A stretch of 64,000 bases of DNA, taken from positions 4,804,405 through 4,868,404 of the forward strand of contig KL647290.1 in assembly GCA_000727475.1 (NCBI GenBank). Reading direction: 5' to 3'. Position numbers and translations under genes: made by a program. This DNA comes from Sarcocystis neurona. Taxonomy: Eukaryota > Apicomplexa > Conoidasida > Eucoccidiorida > Sarcocystidae. The notes beneath the pieces were generated by a model. The model was not told the DNA's origin. It did no database searches and saw only the letters and a program-made list of their open reading frames with translations. Positions 47,459 to 60,000 of this stretch are shown piece by piece (the stretch's first letter is position 1; the number at the start of each line of letters is the position of its first letter).

Positions 47459-49479
47459 GCATGTGTACACGTGGATATACGTGTATCTACAGATATAGAT
47501 GTATACAAGTGTGTGTACAAGTGCATAAATTTGTATGTACGTATGTGTATATATATATACATACATGCATGTGTACACGTGTGTGTATATATATATATAT
47601 GAATCCATAGGCGTCCACATACGCACGTATTTGTATATGGACGTTCACACGTACATGCACTCGTGCAACCATGTGCCCGTGCTGCAGAGTATACTCACTT
47701 CCTGATGACGAATGTGGATGTCTATCTCCAGTACACGTAAAGCAGTTCTAAGTACATATAGAAATACAGAAGTACGCTCATGTAGTGACTGGTACGATGT
47801 AAAAATATACATATATACGTATGTGTATGCAGGAGCACACATATTTACATATACGTGTCTATCCATATATACGCACAGGCGCTATATGTAAATGTTAAAA
47901 CAGATTCGATTTGTGGGACTGTCCGCTTTCGGATAGACGTAGCACATGCATACACACGCAAATATATACACGCGTCCATTTTTGCGTTTGCAGTAACCCG
48001 CAGTGCGCTGCTACTGCATGTACTTTCCGGTGTATTTTTGCATTTTAAAGAATACAAGTGTACTAATGCATGTAACTTTTGTGATGATAGTGTATGTCGA
48101 AGCGCTATCTATGAAGAACGTGCGGCGCATGCGATAAACGTCCTGCGAGGAGGCCCGTGGTGCCCGGCGGACGTTCTCGTTGTTATTCTTGCCGCACGTA
48201 CAACAGTTTTTTTCTTTTCTGAAGGGAGAACTGAGAGAACTGACTTACTGTCTTTAGTCCAGACAAACGAATGTCTCTGTTCCGTCTGGAGTCGGTCGTT
48301 CGTCTTTTCTCTCCGGTGAACGATTTGCCGGAGTTATGTGAGATTACAGTATGCAGCGCTGTCCCTTTATCTTCTCTCGAAGGACTCTTTTGTACGTCGC
48401 ATAGGTGGATATGTTTAATTTATTTCCTTCTTGTTAGATATGCCGACTCGCCACCTCCTCTCAGCGAACCGTCTTTCGTTTTTCTGTGCAGAGCACAGTT
48501 GTATCTGCCAAAATTTTACCGTTCAGCCGTTGCCGGTCCTCTCCTGAGTACCAGTGTTAGTGTTTGCACTTGCACTTGGATAATTAACTGCAGTTTCGCA
48601 GACTATAGCGGAGATCAATTTCTCGTGCACCGCCTCCGTCTCTGCATGATGCTGCCACCTCCCTTTCTTCACCGAACGTCCAACAGTAAAGAGCGCTAGC
48701 CTACCGGCGTGGTTGGTGAACACTTGCTTGCTTCTTGACGGCTCAAAATCATTATATATCACTTTCCACCAACAAGAGGCCTCCATCGATTAATTTTTTG
48801 CTTTTGTCAGCCCGTCAACCGGGGGTTGTACACACATGGATACAACGTCCTTCCGTCTTCGTCAGCTATGTTCCGACGACCGGCTGCCACGAAATTGCTT
48901 CCTTCCCTTCTATTTGTCTAGAACAGACGAACGTACCTGCATTCGTGATTACAATTATCTCCCGTGTAAAATTTCCACAGCTAAACGACGGAAGTTCGCC
49001 GCGGTCGATTTTGTTCGTCTTTCTCCTTCGCTGGTAAATTTTTCAGGTGCCAGCTGACGGAATCAGTCCGTGTTGGCTCCCGGGGGTCTCTGTTCGTTGC
49101 GATTAAAAGATTATGTCTTCTGTCCACGCTCTTTTTCTCCCGGCACCGTAACGTCACCTGGCATCTTGCCTCGTGGGTGTTCCCACCCACTCCCGAACGG
49201 ATGTAGAACTATACCAGTTTCTCTCTCTGTGCCCTTGCTCTTTGCTGTTTGCACCGAGCGTCAATAGCAACTCGTATCTCGCCGTTCCCTGTGCGGTGAA
49301 TCCAATCTTTCTCCGGCTGGCGACAACCCTCTTCTTTTTTTTTCGTGGTTTTGCCGGGTCGCGCTTCTTCGATAGTCGTTGCTTCCATGTATCGTATCAT
49401 CCCCACTCTTGCAGCACGTATGATCACTCACAAATCTTCTGATCCTTCTGGATGCGCCCTCGTGCTTCGATGGTGCTAC
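45471..49479. other. Intergenic DNA with microsatellite core
   Basis: No gene supported in 4 kb. Frames are short and cysteine- or tyrosine-rich. From about 47040 to 47660 the sequence is mostly TA, TG, TATACA and CATGCA steps, including an uninterrupted (TA)n near 47433-47456. The remainder is of ordinary complexity with several AT-rich stretches. Confidence 0.55.
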
Positions 49480-50010
49480 CACCGTGTCTTTACAAAATTC
49501 ATCTTTCTCTTCCCATTTTCAGTCCTTTTTCCTGCACATACGGGAGCGCGAGTATCTCGAAGTCTTGGCAGCTTTCCCCTACTGGAAAACTACGGATTTC
49601 GTCTTTTCTTCATTCAGCTCCTTCGCTCTTCCCGCTCCACCGGCCTCTTTATGTTTGTTTTTCTCGTTTTTTGGGCTCTCCATCTGCTTCCCGCTCCTAC
49701 CATCTCGTTTTTTTCCCTCGTCGCGCACTTCTCTTCCTTCGTGTCTCCCTTCTAATCCGTTTCTCATCTGCTTTCCGCGCTTACCCTCTCCACATCTTAC
49801 CTGCACCTGCCTCTCCTCCTTCTCCATCTCGTCAGTGTCTTCTTCGTCCTTTGTCATCTTTTCCTTATCTCCTCCTCTCTCTCCGTCCCCCGCCTTTCCA
49901 ATTCCGAGTTTTTTCTCTTCCTTCTTCTTCCTTTCCCTTTTCTCCTTCTCCTCCTCTTCGTGTCTGATCCAACCCTCCGCCTCCTCTTTTGTGTCCTCCC
50001 CTCTCTATAA
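49480..50010 (+). other. Pyrimidine-rich block upstream of the Clf1/crooked-neck gene
   Basis: The + strand is heavily C/T (CTTCTTCC, CTCTCTCC runs) and ends about 330 bases before the ATG at 50344. Apparent frames of 130-180 codons in all + phases are Ser/Phe/Leu/Pro-rich artefacts. Its place suggests promoter or 5' leader DNA, by analogy with the block at 3480-4055. Confidence 0.6.
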
Positions 50011-50343
50011 AAAGTATACACGTGTATCAATATAACTACGCAGCACAGCACGGATTAATTTTCCTCGTCAGCGATCAATCTCCTTTCTACATCCTACCTT
50101 TGTGTTTCGTCGCTCTGTGTCTTTCTTCGTAGACGGTTCCCTCTGGAGCTTTCATCGACACACGCCGCTGTTTCTGTTTTTTCTTCTTGTTTATCTCGTC
50201 GCCTTGCGATTGCCTCTCTCCGGCTCCCGTTGTGGCTCCCGTCTTCTGGGCCCTGTACTCATCCCCCAGCAAATTCTCACCTTTTCCTCCCATTTGGGAG
50301 TACCGCGTCTGCTGCTCCGAGCGTGTGCCTCTCTGTTTTCAAA

Positions 50344-53300
50344 ATGGGGACAAACTTGCCGTCGAACCTCTTCGCTGCAGGAGCAGCAGGAAGAGGCGGC
50401 GGAACTGGCAGCAGTAGCAGCAGTTTGGGTGGACTGGGAGGGGGGATGGACGACAAGAATTATCCTCTGGCGCGCGGAGGAAGGAAACTGCTGGAGGTGA
50501 AGAACAAGATGCCTGCCCCTGTGCAAATTACTGCCGAGCAGCTGCTGCGGGAGGCGGTGGACAGGCAGCTTGAAGACGCAGGACAGTCCCGGCCACAGCA
50601 GCGTGTTGTAGATGAAGAAGAACTGCAGCAATACAGGGTTCGCAAAAGGAAAGAATTTGAAGATGCTCTTCGGCGACAGCGCCATCATCTCGGCACGTGG
50701 ATCAAGTATGCACAGTGGGAGGCTGCTCAGAGAGAGTTTCGCAGGTGAGTTCCACCGCAGGCGCTACGGGGAGAAATACACTTCTTCGGGAGAGAAAGGG
50801 AAAAGTAAGACGGAAAAGACGTAGGAGAGGCACAGGAAAAGGTGAACGAAGAAAAATGGAGAACAAATGAAAAAACAAAGACACGAAGCGAGGAGGGAAG
50901 TTGCGAGGAAACAAGCACAAGGAGAGCAGGTGTCAAAGTGTGTCGAGCTGCGTGTGTCTCGAGTGTACGTACACCAGAAAAACCAGTGAAAGGGACTCGC
51001 AAGAAGCAGCGAAACAACAGGAGATTACATACAGAGAGGTCTGCAGAACTGAAGAAGAAAGGTTGTATGTTTGTATCTGCTTCTCGGGAGAAAGGCCAAC
51101 GGCGAGTCAGGTAAAGTGATGCATATCGCACGTAGGTGTGTGCCTCTCCGTGTGTGTGTGTGTGTGTACACTACGCGAGACATACACCTGAATACACTTG
51201 TGAAGAAGTGTGTGAGAAAAAGATATACGAGACTGCGGTCCTGTCAGCGACGCAGAGACTGTCAGAACCACCCACGTGAATATGTGCGTGTGTTCGTGGA
51301 GAGAGTCTCTTTCACACAGTTATCGGTACTGCCTCGTAGATACATATGCGGATCTGCAAGGTAGAGAGGGAAAATAGAACACAGAGACGAAGGCACCGCA
51401 CAACGACGCAGTGGAGAGACTGACGTACCGTGGGCTACGCATCAGGAGGTTCAGCCGGGGCTGCAGAGACAGCGACGGCCTGCCTACGTCGTGCTGTTTG
51501 ATATTTTTCGACGGGCGCGCAGCAGGCGTCTCTCCCGGGGACGCGGCTGCAGCTTCGAAAAGTCAACAAATTTCCACGTCCGGTGGCCGCGAGAGTCCAC
51601 TCGAAAAGATGCAGGCAGTCAGTCTTACTTCGGCGTCGAAAAGTTACCTACTAAAAGACAGTCGGGTGGATTCGTTAGAACTAAAGAAGAGAAGCACCGA
51701 CGGTTACGCGTGCTTCTGTGCTGCCGCGTATATAGGTGGATGGAGGTTACACAGATATTCGTGCGTGTGTGTGGGTGGGTGTCTACAGCTGTGTTTGCAC
51801 ACGTGTGCAATACACAAAGGCGTACGTCCTTTGCCGCCACTGCCTGCGGATGCGATAGTTTCTGTGCGTCTGCATATGTTAGAGATAGAAAGGAAGGGAC
51901 AAGGAAAAGCGGGAGAGAGCGGGAGAGAAGAAGAAAGTGACTTGTGAGGATGGAAGAGCAGGAGAGGATCCACCCGGTGAAACTGCGTTTTTTCCCCCGG
52001 TAGAAGGTGTAGAACAGGCAAATCAAGAAAGCCGAGAGCAGTCTTCTTCGACGAGACAACATGCGGAAAAACTTCCGAATATCAGATACAACGCTCCCCA
52101 CCTGTTGTTGCACGTGTAAATGTACATATCCACACATATACACATATATATGTGTATGTATGCGGGACACACGGAAGTGTGAAGATGTGTGTATATCTGT
52201 ACACACACGCACATACATAGACACATATGTGTGTACACGTATATAACCGCTGAAAATAAGGTACTTGTATGCACTTTAGATGTGTGTGTGTGTGTGTGTG
52301 TGTGTGAATGGGCTGACTGCGTGTATGAGTAGGCGTTGCGCAGGTATATACGTGAATGTCCATGTTACTCTGCGTATGTGTGTTTACGTATATGCGGCTT
52401 GTATGACGGTGTGTTGTCTTTCTTTTGTTACTTTGCGTTCTCCTCTTTTGCCCTCTTTTCTTCGCCTTCTCCTCGATGTGTACGGCTCTTCCGTCTTTGT
52501 CCTTTTTTCTCGTCCCAGCTCCGGTGCCTTTGCTCCTTTTATGGTGTCTCCCTCTTGTGAGTCCGTCTCCATTTCTTCTCTTCGTGTCTCGTCCTTTTCT
52601 GTGTTCCGTGGTCGCTCTTCTCGCCCTACACGTGGACGTCTCCTCCTCACTTTTTTTCTCTGTTGCTCTTCCACTTCACAGGCGTTTCTTTGACCCCGTC
52701 GTCTGCTGCGCGTCTGCGTCTCTGTCCCTCTCTCAGTGTTGTCTCGCTGCGGGCTGCTGCCGAAGTGCCGTTGAGCAGAGCCTTCATCGCGCGCGTTCTT
52801 CTCTCTGTGTTTCGTTGCTGTTTTTCGAAGGGCCCGTAGTGTCTTCGAGCGGGCTCTTCAAGTCGACTACCAGAACGTCAGTGTCTGGCTGCAGTACATT
52901 GAGATGGAAATGCAAAATAAATTCATCAGCAGCTGCCGAAACCTCTTCGACCGCGTCTGTCAGCTGCTGCCGCGCCAGGAGCAGTTCTGGTTCAAGTACG
53001 CCCACATGGAAGAACTACTCGGAAACTACGCAGGTGCGCAGACACAGCGAACACGCAGGAGAAAGTTGCAAAACGGGCAGACGCAGACACGGAGAGAGAA
53101 GAAAAGAAAGCAGCAGGTGGAAAAAGGATGGAAAAGAAGAGGGGAAGAAGGAAAAGGACAGGGAACCGAGAACATTAAAGGAAAATTCAGTGAAGAGGAA
53201 ACGTACGGGCGCGTTGCTTGATGACGCGTTGCACCGGTCCTTCTCTTCAGCCGTCGAGCCAATTACTATTTTGTGCTATGTACAAAATAGACGTGTACAG

Positions 53301-56300
53301 ACCTAACTCCCATATGTGTCCCTGTACCGATCTGCGTAGGCATACATAGATATATATATATGTGTATGCGTGTACATGTATGTATATGCGTATGCATGAA
53401 TAAGTAGGTGGATGCTTCTTTACATACGGACGGACAAGCTTGTAGAGAAAACTACGTACGTATACACAGACACATGTATGGATATACACACACATAGCAT
53501 GCATACAAATACATATATATATATGTATATATATATGTATACGTATGTATATGCGTAAGTTCATGCAAATAGGAAAGCACGAGATGCAGAGGGATACACA
53601 GATAGGAAAGGAGTTGCGTCCGCTTGTTTATGTGAATGCGTGTGCACATCCCTCTCTCTATGTATCCACAATTTTACGCACCACACAACAGTCTATGCGT
53701 TTCTTCACGTATACACATATATGTATGTACATACGTGCATTCTTGTAGGTGAATGCTGATATATCTGCATGTGGAGGAGAGTGCAGAGAGACGCGCACAC
53801 AAATTTTTTGCTAGTCTGTATTTTCGGCTCCGCGTGGGTCTACACTTTTTTGGTGGACTTCGGGGGAAAGATATGGTCGAAGTCGTGAGAAAGTCTTTGA
53901 CGAAGTGTGCTGCTTTATCTACACCTGTGTGTGTGTGCTGGTGTCTAGACAGTTCAAGACGAGGGGACACAGAGGGGGATAGAGACATATGTGTACGCAT
54001 ATGTCTACGTATTTATTCCGTTAGGAGAGATATGTCGCCGTCCTCTTGACAAAGGAAAGTTTTCAGTTGTCTTGGAGTTCCACCACGGCGCATGCATGTG
54101 TTGTATGTGTGTGCGTGTGTCTATGCAGACACAAATGCCCACAGTTACGGAAAACTCTCTCTCTATGTATGTGTACACAGACGTACATCTGTGATAGTCG
54201 AAAACTCGTGCGTGTTTGCTGATGTGCGAATTTCCCTCCCTTTCCTTCCTTCGCCTTCTCCTTCTTTTATAATGCGCTCTCTCTGGTGTACAAGACGCGG
54301 CTGCTTTCTTTCTCTTGCTGCTGCTGCTGCAGGAGCGCGGAATGTTTATGAACGATGGATGGAGTGGAACCCGAATGACAAAGGCTGGATGCTGTACATA
54401 CACTTCGAGGAGCGCTGCAAAGAGCTGGACCGAGCGAGGAACGTTTTCGAAAAGTATGTTGACATGTGGAAGTCTGTTCGTTTTCCTTTGTCCGGTTCCC
54501 CTCCGTCAGCGGTCCGCGTTCTCCGCCCACCGATCAGCGGGAGTGGTCTTCCATCACCTATTTGAACTTTCTCGTACAGAAGCAGGGAGGCAGAAGGGCC
54601 GCGCGCGTGTGCTGCTGCGTACGTACACCCCAGACTGCACTGCAGAACGCGGGTGGTCGGCAAAAAGCGTTTTGAGAACGAGGACGCGGTCTTCTTTGTA
54701 GTTTTTTTGTGCTGCGTTTCGGTTGATCATCTATTGTTCTTGGTCTCCCCGTCCTATGTGCGTATGTGTACGGAAATGCATATTACTTATTCAAGGAGAA
54801 GGAGGCCGGGGAGACGGCGAGAAGAAGGATGGTCTGGTGTCTGTACACTCGGAAAAAGCGGTGCTGAACGGTGGCTCGGACATTGCATCTCGGGAAGTGT
54901 TCGGTAGAATCACAGCAACTCCTTCTTTTCCGCTGCCTGCTCTGTCCGTTTTTACCGTGTTCTCCCCGTTTTACGTAAAACGCGCTTTACGCCTGTTTTA
55001 CGTATTCGAAGAGCAACAAGAAGCAGAGCTATGCACTGTCCGTACACTCGAGCAGCACAGAAGTGAACAGAGCGTGAGACGTCTTGTAGAGGGGAAGTTG
55101 TCGTCTTCATCTGTTTAGAACAGCTTGAAGTGTTTTTCTTCCTTCTTCTCCTCCTGGATCCTCCTGTTCTTTCTTCTTCTACTATTTCTTCTGCTTTTTC
55201 TTGTGTGTTTCTCTGCGTGTATTTATAGTATCACTTAGCGTACGAAGAGCAGCCGAAGGAGCGACGTGCTGCGTGTACATTTCGGGGAACAGCAGGTAGC
55301 AGGGTTTTGTTTTTTCTTTTCTATTCTTCGTTTTCGTTTCTTCTTTCGTCTTCAATGCTCTGTCCGCGTGCTTTTGACTCAGTGTACCGGCGGAAGCAGC
55401 TAGCTGTGCAGTGTACGTACACTTCAGGGAGCTCGGGATCAAGAGAGGGGAACGTCTGCTTCTGGCAGACTGCTTTCCTGAGCTCTCAAGCTCGTGGCAA
55501 CGTTGCTGCCTGTGTTCTTCTACAGGTGTCTGTGTGTATTATTTGTTTTCGTAAGCGGTGCTTCTCCGCTAACTGCCATCTCGTGTAGCCACGTATACAT
55601 ATGTATGTGTGGGTAAAAAGAGATTCCCCGTATGTGTAACTCTGGCATTCGTGTGTGTGTGTGTGTATACGCGTGTATTTTACCGTTTTCAATATAGACA
55701 TACATGTGTGTACGTGTGTGTAATGTGTACACATATCTATATTTCCACGTACCGCTCTTGTGTACATACATATCTTTCAGGTACGCCGTAAAAAGTGTAG
55801 GTGGGCTCACTCGCGTGTATATATGTAATATATCTGTACAGATCTACCTATATGTACATGTGTGCGTTTGTCTATGTGTGATTGTGTACATATGCGTCAC
55901 TGTTTGCGGGTGGACAGATGGTTTCGGTTTCTGTCCGTAGTGCATCTGTCTCTAGTTTTTCTCGCTCTACAACTCCGCCTCTCGCAAGAGTTCTCGAGGA
56001 GAAAGTGTTCTCAATCTGTGGGAGGAAAAGGAAGAGTCTGGGGTGTGCGCTGCAGAAGGCTGCGCAGTAGACAGCAGACTTATTTGTTCGCTATTACCTT
56101 CTGCGTGTCTCTCTCTGCTTTGCGTATGATGACCGGGAGCGAGAGCAGCAGTCTGGGGTGTGCGCTGCCGAAGGCTAGCGGCGTTTTCTGCTTGGGCAAC
56201 ATATTTTCTGATTCGCCTTTACTTGCTGCTTCTTTCTACTTGTGTCTTCGCTCCTGCAGATACCTGAGTCATCGCCCTTCGCAAGAGGCATTTCTGCGTT

Positions 56301-56448
56301 TCTGCAAATTCGAAGAGCGCCACAGAAATATTCCCCGCGCACGCGCTGGCTTCGAGAAGGCTGTAAGATGGTAGCGGGATCGACACACGTGTCGTCAACT
56401 TTCTCCTCCCACTGACTCACGCTCCGAGAGTCACTCTCTCTCTCTCTG

Positions 56449-56479
<31 letters not shown>

Positions 56480-57030
56480 NNNNNNNNNNNNNNNNNNNNN
56501 NNNNNNNNNNNNNNNNNNNNNNNNNNNNNNNNNNNNNNNNNNNNNNNNNNNNNNNNNNNNNNNNNNNNNNNNNNNNNNNNNNNNNNNNNNNNNNNNNNNN
56601 NNNNNNNNNNNNNNNNNNNNNNNNNNNNNNNNNNNNNNNNNNNNNNNNNNNNNNNNNNNNNNNNNNNNNNNNNNNNNNNNNNNNNNNNNNNNNNNNNNNN
56701 NNNNNNNNNNNNNNNNNNNNNNNNNNNNNNNNNNNNNNNNNNNNNNNNNNNNNNNNNNNNNNNNNNNNNNNNNNNNNNNNNNNNNNNNNNNNNNNNNNNN
56801 NNNNNNNNNNNNNNNNNNNNNNNNNNNNNNNNNNNNNNNNNNNNNNNNNNNNNNNNNNNNNNNNNNNNNNNNNNNNNNNNNNNNNNNNNNNNNNNNNNNN
56901 NNNNNNNNNNNNNNNNNNNNNNNNNNNNNNNNNNNNNNNNNNNNNNNNNNNNNNNNNNNNNNNNNNNNNNNNNNNNNNNNNNNNNNNNNNNNNNNNNNNN
57001 NNGCTCCGAGAGTCACTCTCTCTCTCTCTG

Positions 57031-57061
<31 letters not shown>

Positions 57062-60000
57062 GTGTCGTTGGCGCGGATGTGCGGATAGTCTCATTCGAAA
57101 GGCAGTCAGATATATTGAATAGTCACACGTGCATGCGCGTACACAATATTAACGTAAGCTTATATGTATGTATATATATCTTTCATATATACTTTGTATC
57201 TGCAGATATGCTGTAGGTATGCATGTATGGTTATGTATGCCCTTTAAACATATATATGTGTACACACACACACACACGTACACACACATACACATACACA
57301 CAGACACCACTTGTGTATGTGTACCCTTTATTTATATGCATTCGTTGTATTTAGATATATATGTTATATTCGAGTACATACATTATATGTGTGTATAGCT
57401 GCGTGTGTATGCATGCATGTGCAACTGCAAATGAGAGATAATATTGTATACATGTGTGTGTGTGTGTTTATGTGCACGTGTATGCCCATTTTCTACACTC
57501 TCGTCTGCACGCCCGGTCTCGATTTATATCTCCCCATACATATATGTGGGTGTATATGTATATGCGTGTCTAGATAGTGCGCATATATATATATCTGATA
57601 TAGACGTACGGAACAGAGAGAGACGGAAAACAATTTATTTATGTGGTGATTGCTTCTGCGCCTTTTTTCTTCGAAGATTTGTGTTCCGGTCTGCGGGAGA
57701 AGAAGTTGACGAGAGAAGTCCTTCGAGTCTGCTGCAGCTGTTCGTATATAAACGCGTGCACGTGTGTTGGTGTAGACGTGCCGCGCGCGCCTGCGTCTCG
57801 CTGGCACCGACATATTTGGGCTTGTGAAGGTAGCGAAATGGCGAGTACTCGGTCTCTCGCTAGTAGGCGGCGTATTTATTATATACTTGCGTACGTATAG
57901 ATAGAGAGAAAGAGAGGAGAGAGAAGAGACGGTCCGCCAATAGCATTTATCTGCAAGCCCTTGTGTATGTATGTACGTATGTATGTACGTATGTGTCTTT
58001 AGGTATATACAAATATATATACGTATTTGTGTATATATGTAGCATGAAGGTGCACGGAGTTTGCTGCTGACATATATATAGATAGATAGATAGACATAGA
58101 CAGAGGAGAAAGAGAGTCTGCCAATAGCGTTTATTTGCAAGCCGTAGTGTCTGTATGTGTGTATATGTGCGCGTATATGCCTTTATATATATATACGTAT
58201 ATGTGTAGAGAGAGATACATATATATATATATACACATATAGATATATATATGTGAACATGTAGATATACGTGTCTATTGTGAATGTGTATGCATGTGTG
58301 TGTACGTTCGTGCTACATATGTATGGGCATACATGAATATACCGATAGATACACATATGTATGTATGTCTGTGTATGTGTATGTATGCACATGCTATACA
58401 TACATGTGCATACAAACGTCTATCCGTACATATATATGAATACGCTGGAGCACGTGAGCAACTTCCTCTATGAGTTTTTTTTCTCGGCTGCTGCGGGTGG
58501 CGATGCGACAGATTGAGCTGCTGCCGGAGGATATGTTGAACGAGGAGTTTTACATCAAGTTCGCCCAGTTCGAGGAGAGGCAGAAGGAGACGGAACGGTA
58601 AGTCGTCCGATCTATTCGTCTTCATATGCGTGCCTTTCTCATCCGTACTCTCCTTTTCCTGCTGTCTTTGAATAAGAGGGAAGTCTCTGCATGTCGCTGT
58701 GTAGAGGTCTCCCTGTCAAGATACACGTCTATTATGTGTACACACGTCTCCGTGTATATTCATATTTACATATATACATGTATATATTTGTATATCTGCA
58801 ACTGTACTTTTCGACGGGTATCTTTGTGTGCGTACGCATCTCGCTTGTGTGCATGTGAATATATGTATATACGCACATATATGTATAGATTTGTCTTTAT
58901 GTAGGTGTATATGTGCCGCCATATAGAAGTGTCCCCCGGTGTCTGGACGTAGTCTTCTCTCCTCATACGTACGTGAATTTCTGTGTGTAAATAGCGCACA
59001 TACCGTGCAGTACTTGTACACAGAATCAATCCACACGCACTTCTCGTAGTGTTGGTATCCATATATGTGTGCCTGCAGGCCTCTTTATATGGACATCCAT
59101 GTATATGTATACAGTTATAGCTGATACGCACCCATATACACACATGTATATATGTGTGCCTATCTCTCGTTTAGTATCTGTCCATGTATATAAGCATATA
59201 TATATATATATGTAGGTGTGTGTGTATGAATGTGAGCACATATATGTACAGATAGATAGATTGATGTATATGTACACGTATATTATAGGGATATCAAAAA
59301 CGTCCATTTCTTCGTGTATATCGTATTTCCGTATAGACACGTATCTCCACGTCTTCCTCTGTGTGTCTGGCCACACATGTTGAGAGTGGACGAAGAGGGC
59401 AGATATTCTGCGTCGTCGTCTTCCACATACACACGCGCACACACTTCGCTCTGCACATTTTTCTCCATATGGATGCGCACGCCTGTACGTAGAGGACTAC
59501 CGCTTCTACGGTTAAGTTGTAGTCGTCGCTTGCTGGGCTTCTCTGCGAATATCCGTCTCTTTTTTCGGTTGCCGCTGTCCTTCGTCTTCCAGCGCAAAAG
59601 TGATTTATCAGCAGGCGCTTGAGCGACTTCCCAAGGGAGAAACGGACCACCTCTACGAGACGTTCGTCTCCTTCCAGAAGCAGTTCGGCGACAAGTCAGT
59701 TATCCCCTCCCTTCGAGGATCTGTGCGCATATATTTCTTCTCCGAAAAGGCCACACACTCCCCGTGAAACGTATCCCTATACATTCATGTATATACACTT
59801 GTGGGGAGGCCAGCGTGGTGGACGTGTACACACACATTTCATTGTGTTCGTATATGTATGTGTATGATTGATGTATGGGTATGTGCGTGTGTCGATGCTT
59901 GTTTTCCCTGTCCTATGTGTGTGTGTGTGTTAATTAATGTATAGGTAAGGGTGTATATCTTCGACTGACATGTACGTGTATACACACATGTGTGTGTATG

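Noticed and set aside
49452..50035. Three overlapping + strand frames of 136-183 codons
   Set aside because: They are pyrimidine-tract artefacts, all rich in Ser/Phe/Leu/Pro.
56417..57094. 225-codon - strand frame
   Set aside because: Almost entirely undetermined bases between the two copies of the 59-bp duplication.
56363..58511. A missing Clf1 exon inside the N gap
   Set aside because: Exons 4 and 5 join in phase 0 and align continuously with the family (FEKA then [18 protein letters not shown]), so no exon is needed.
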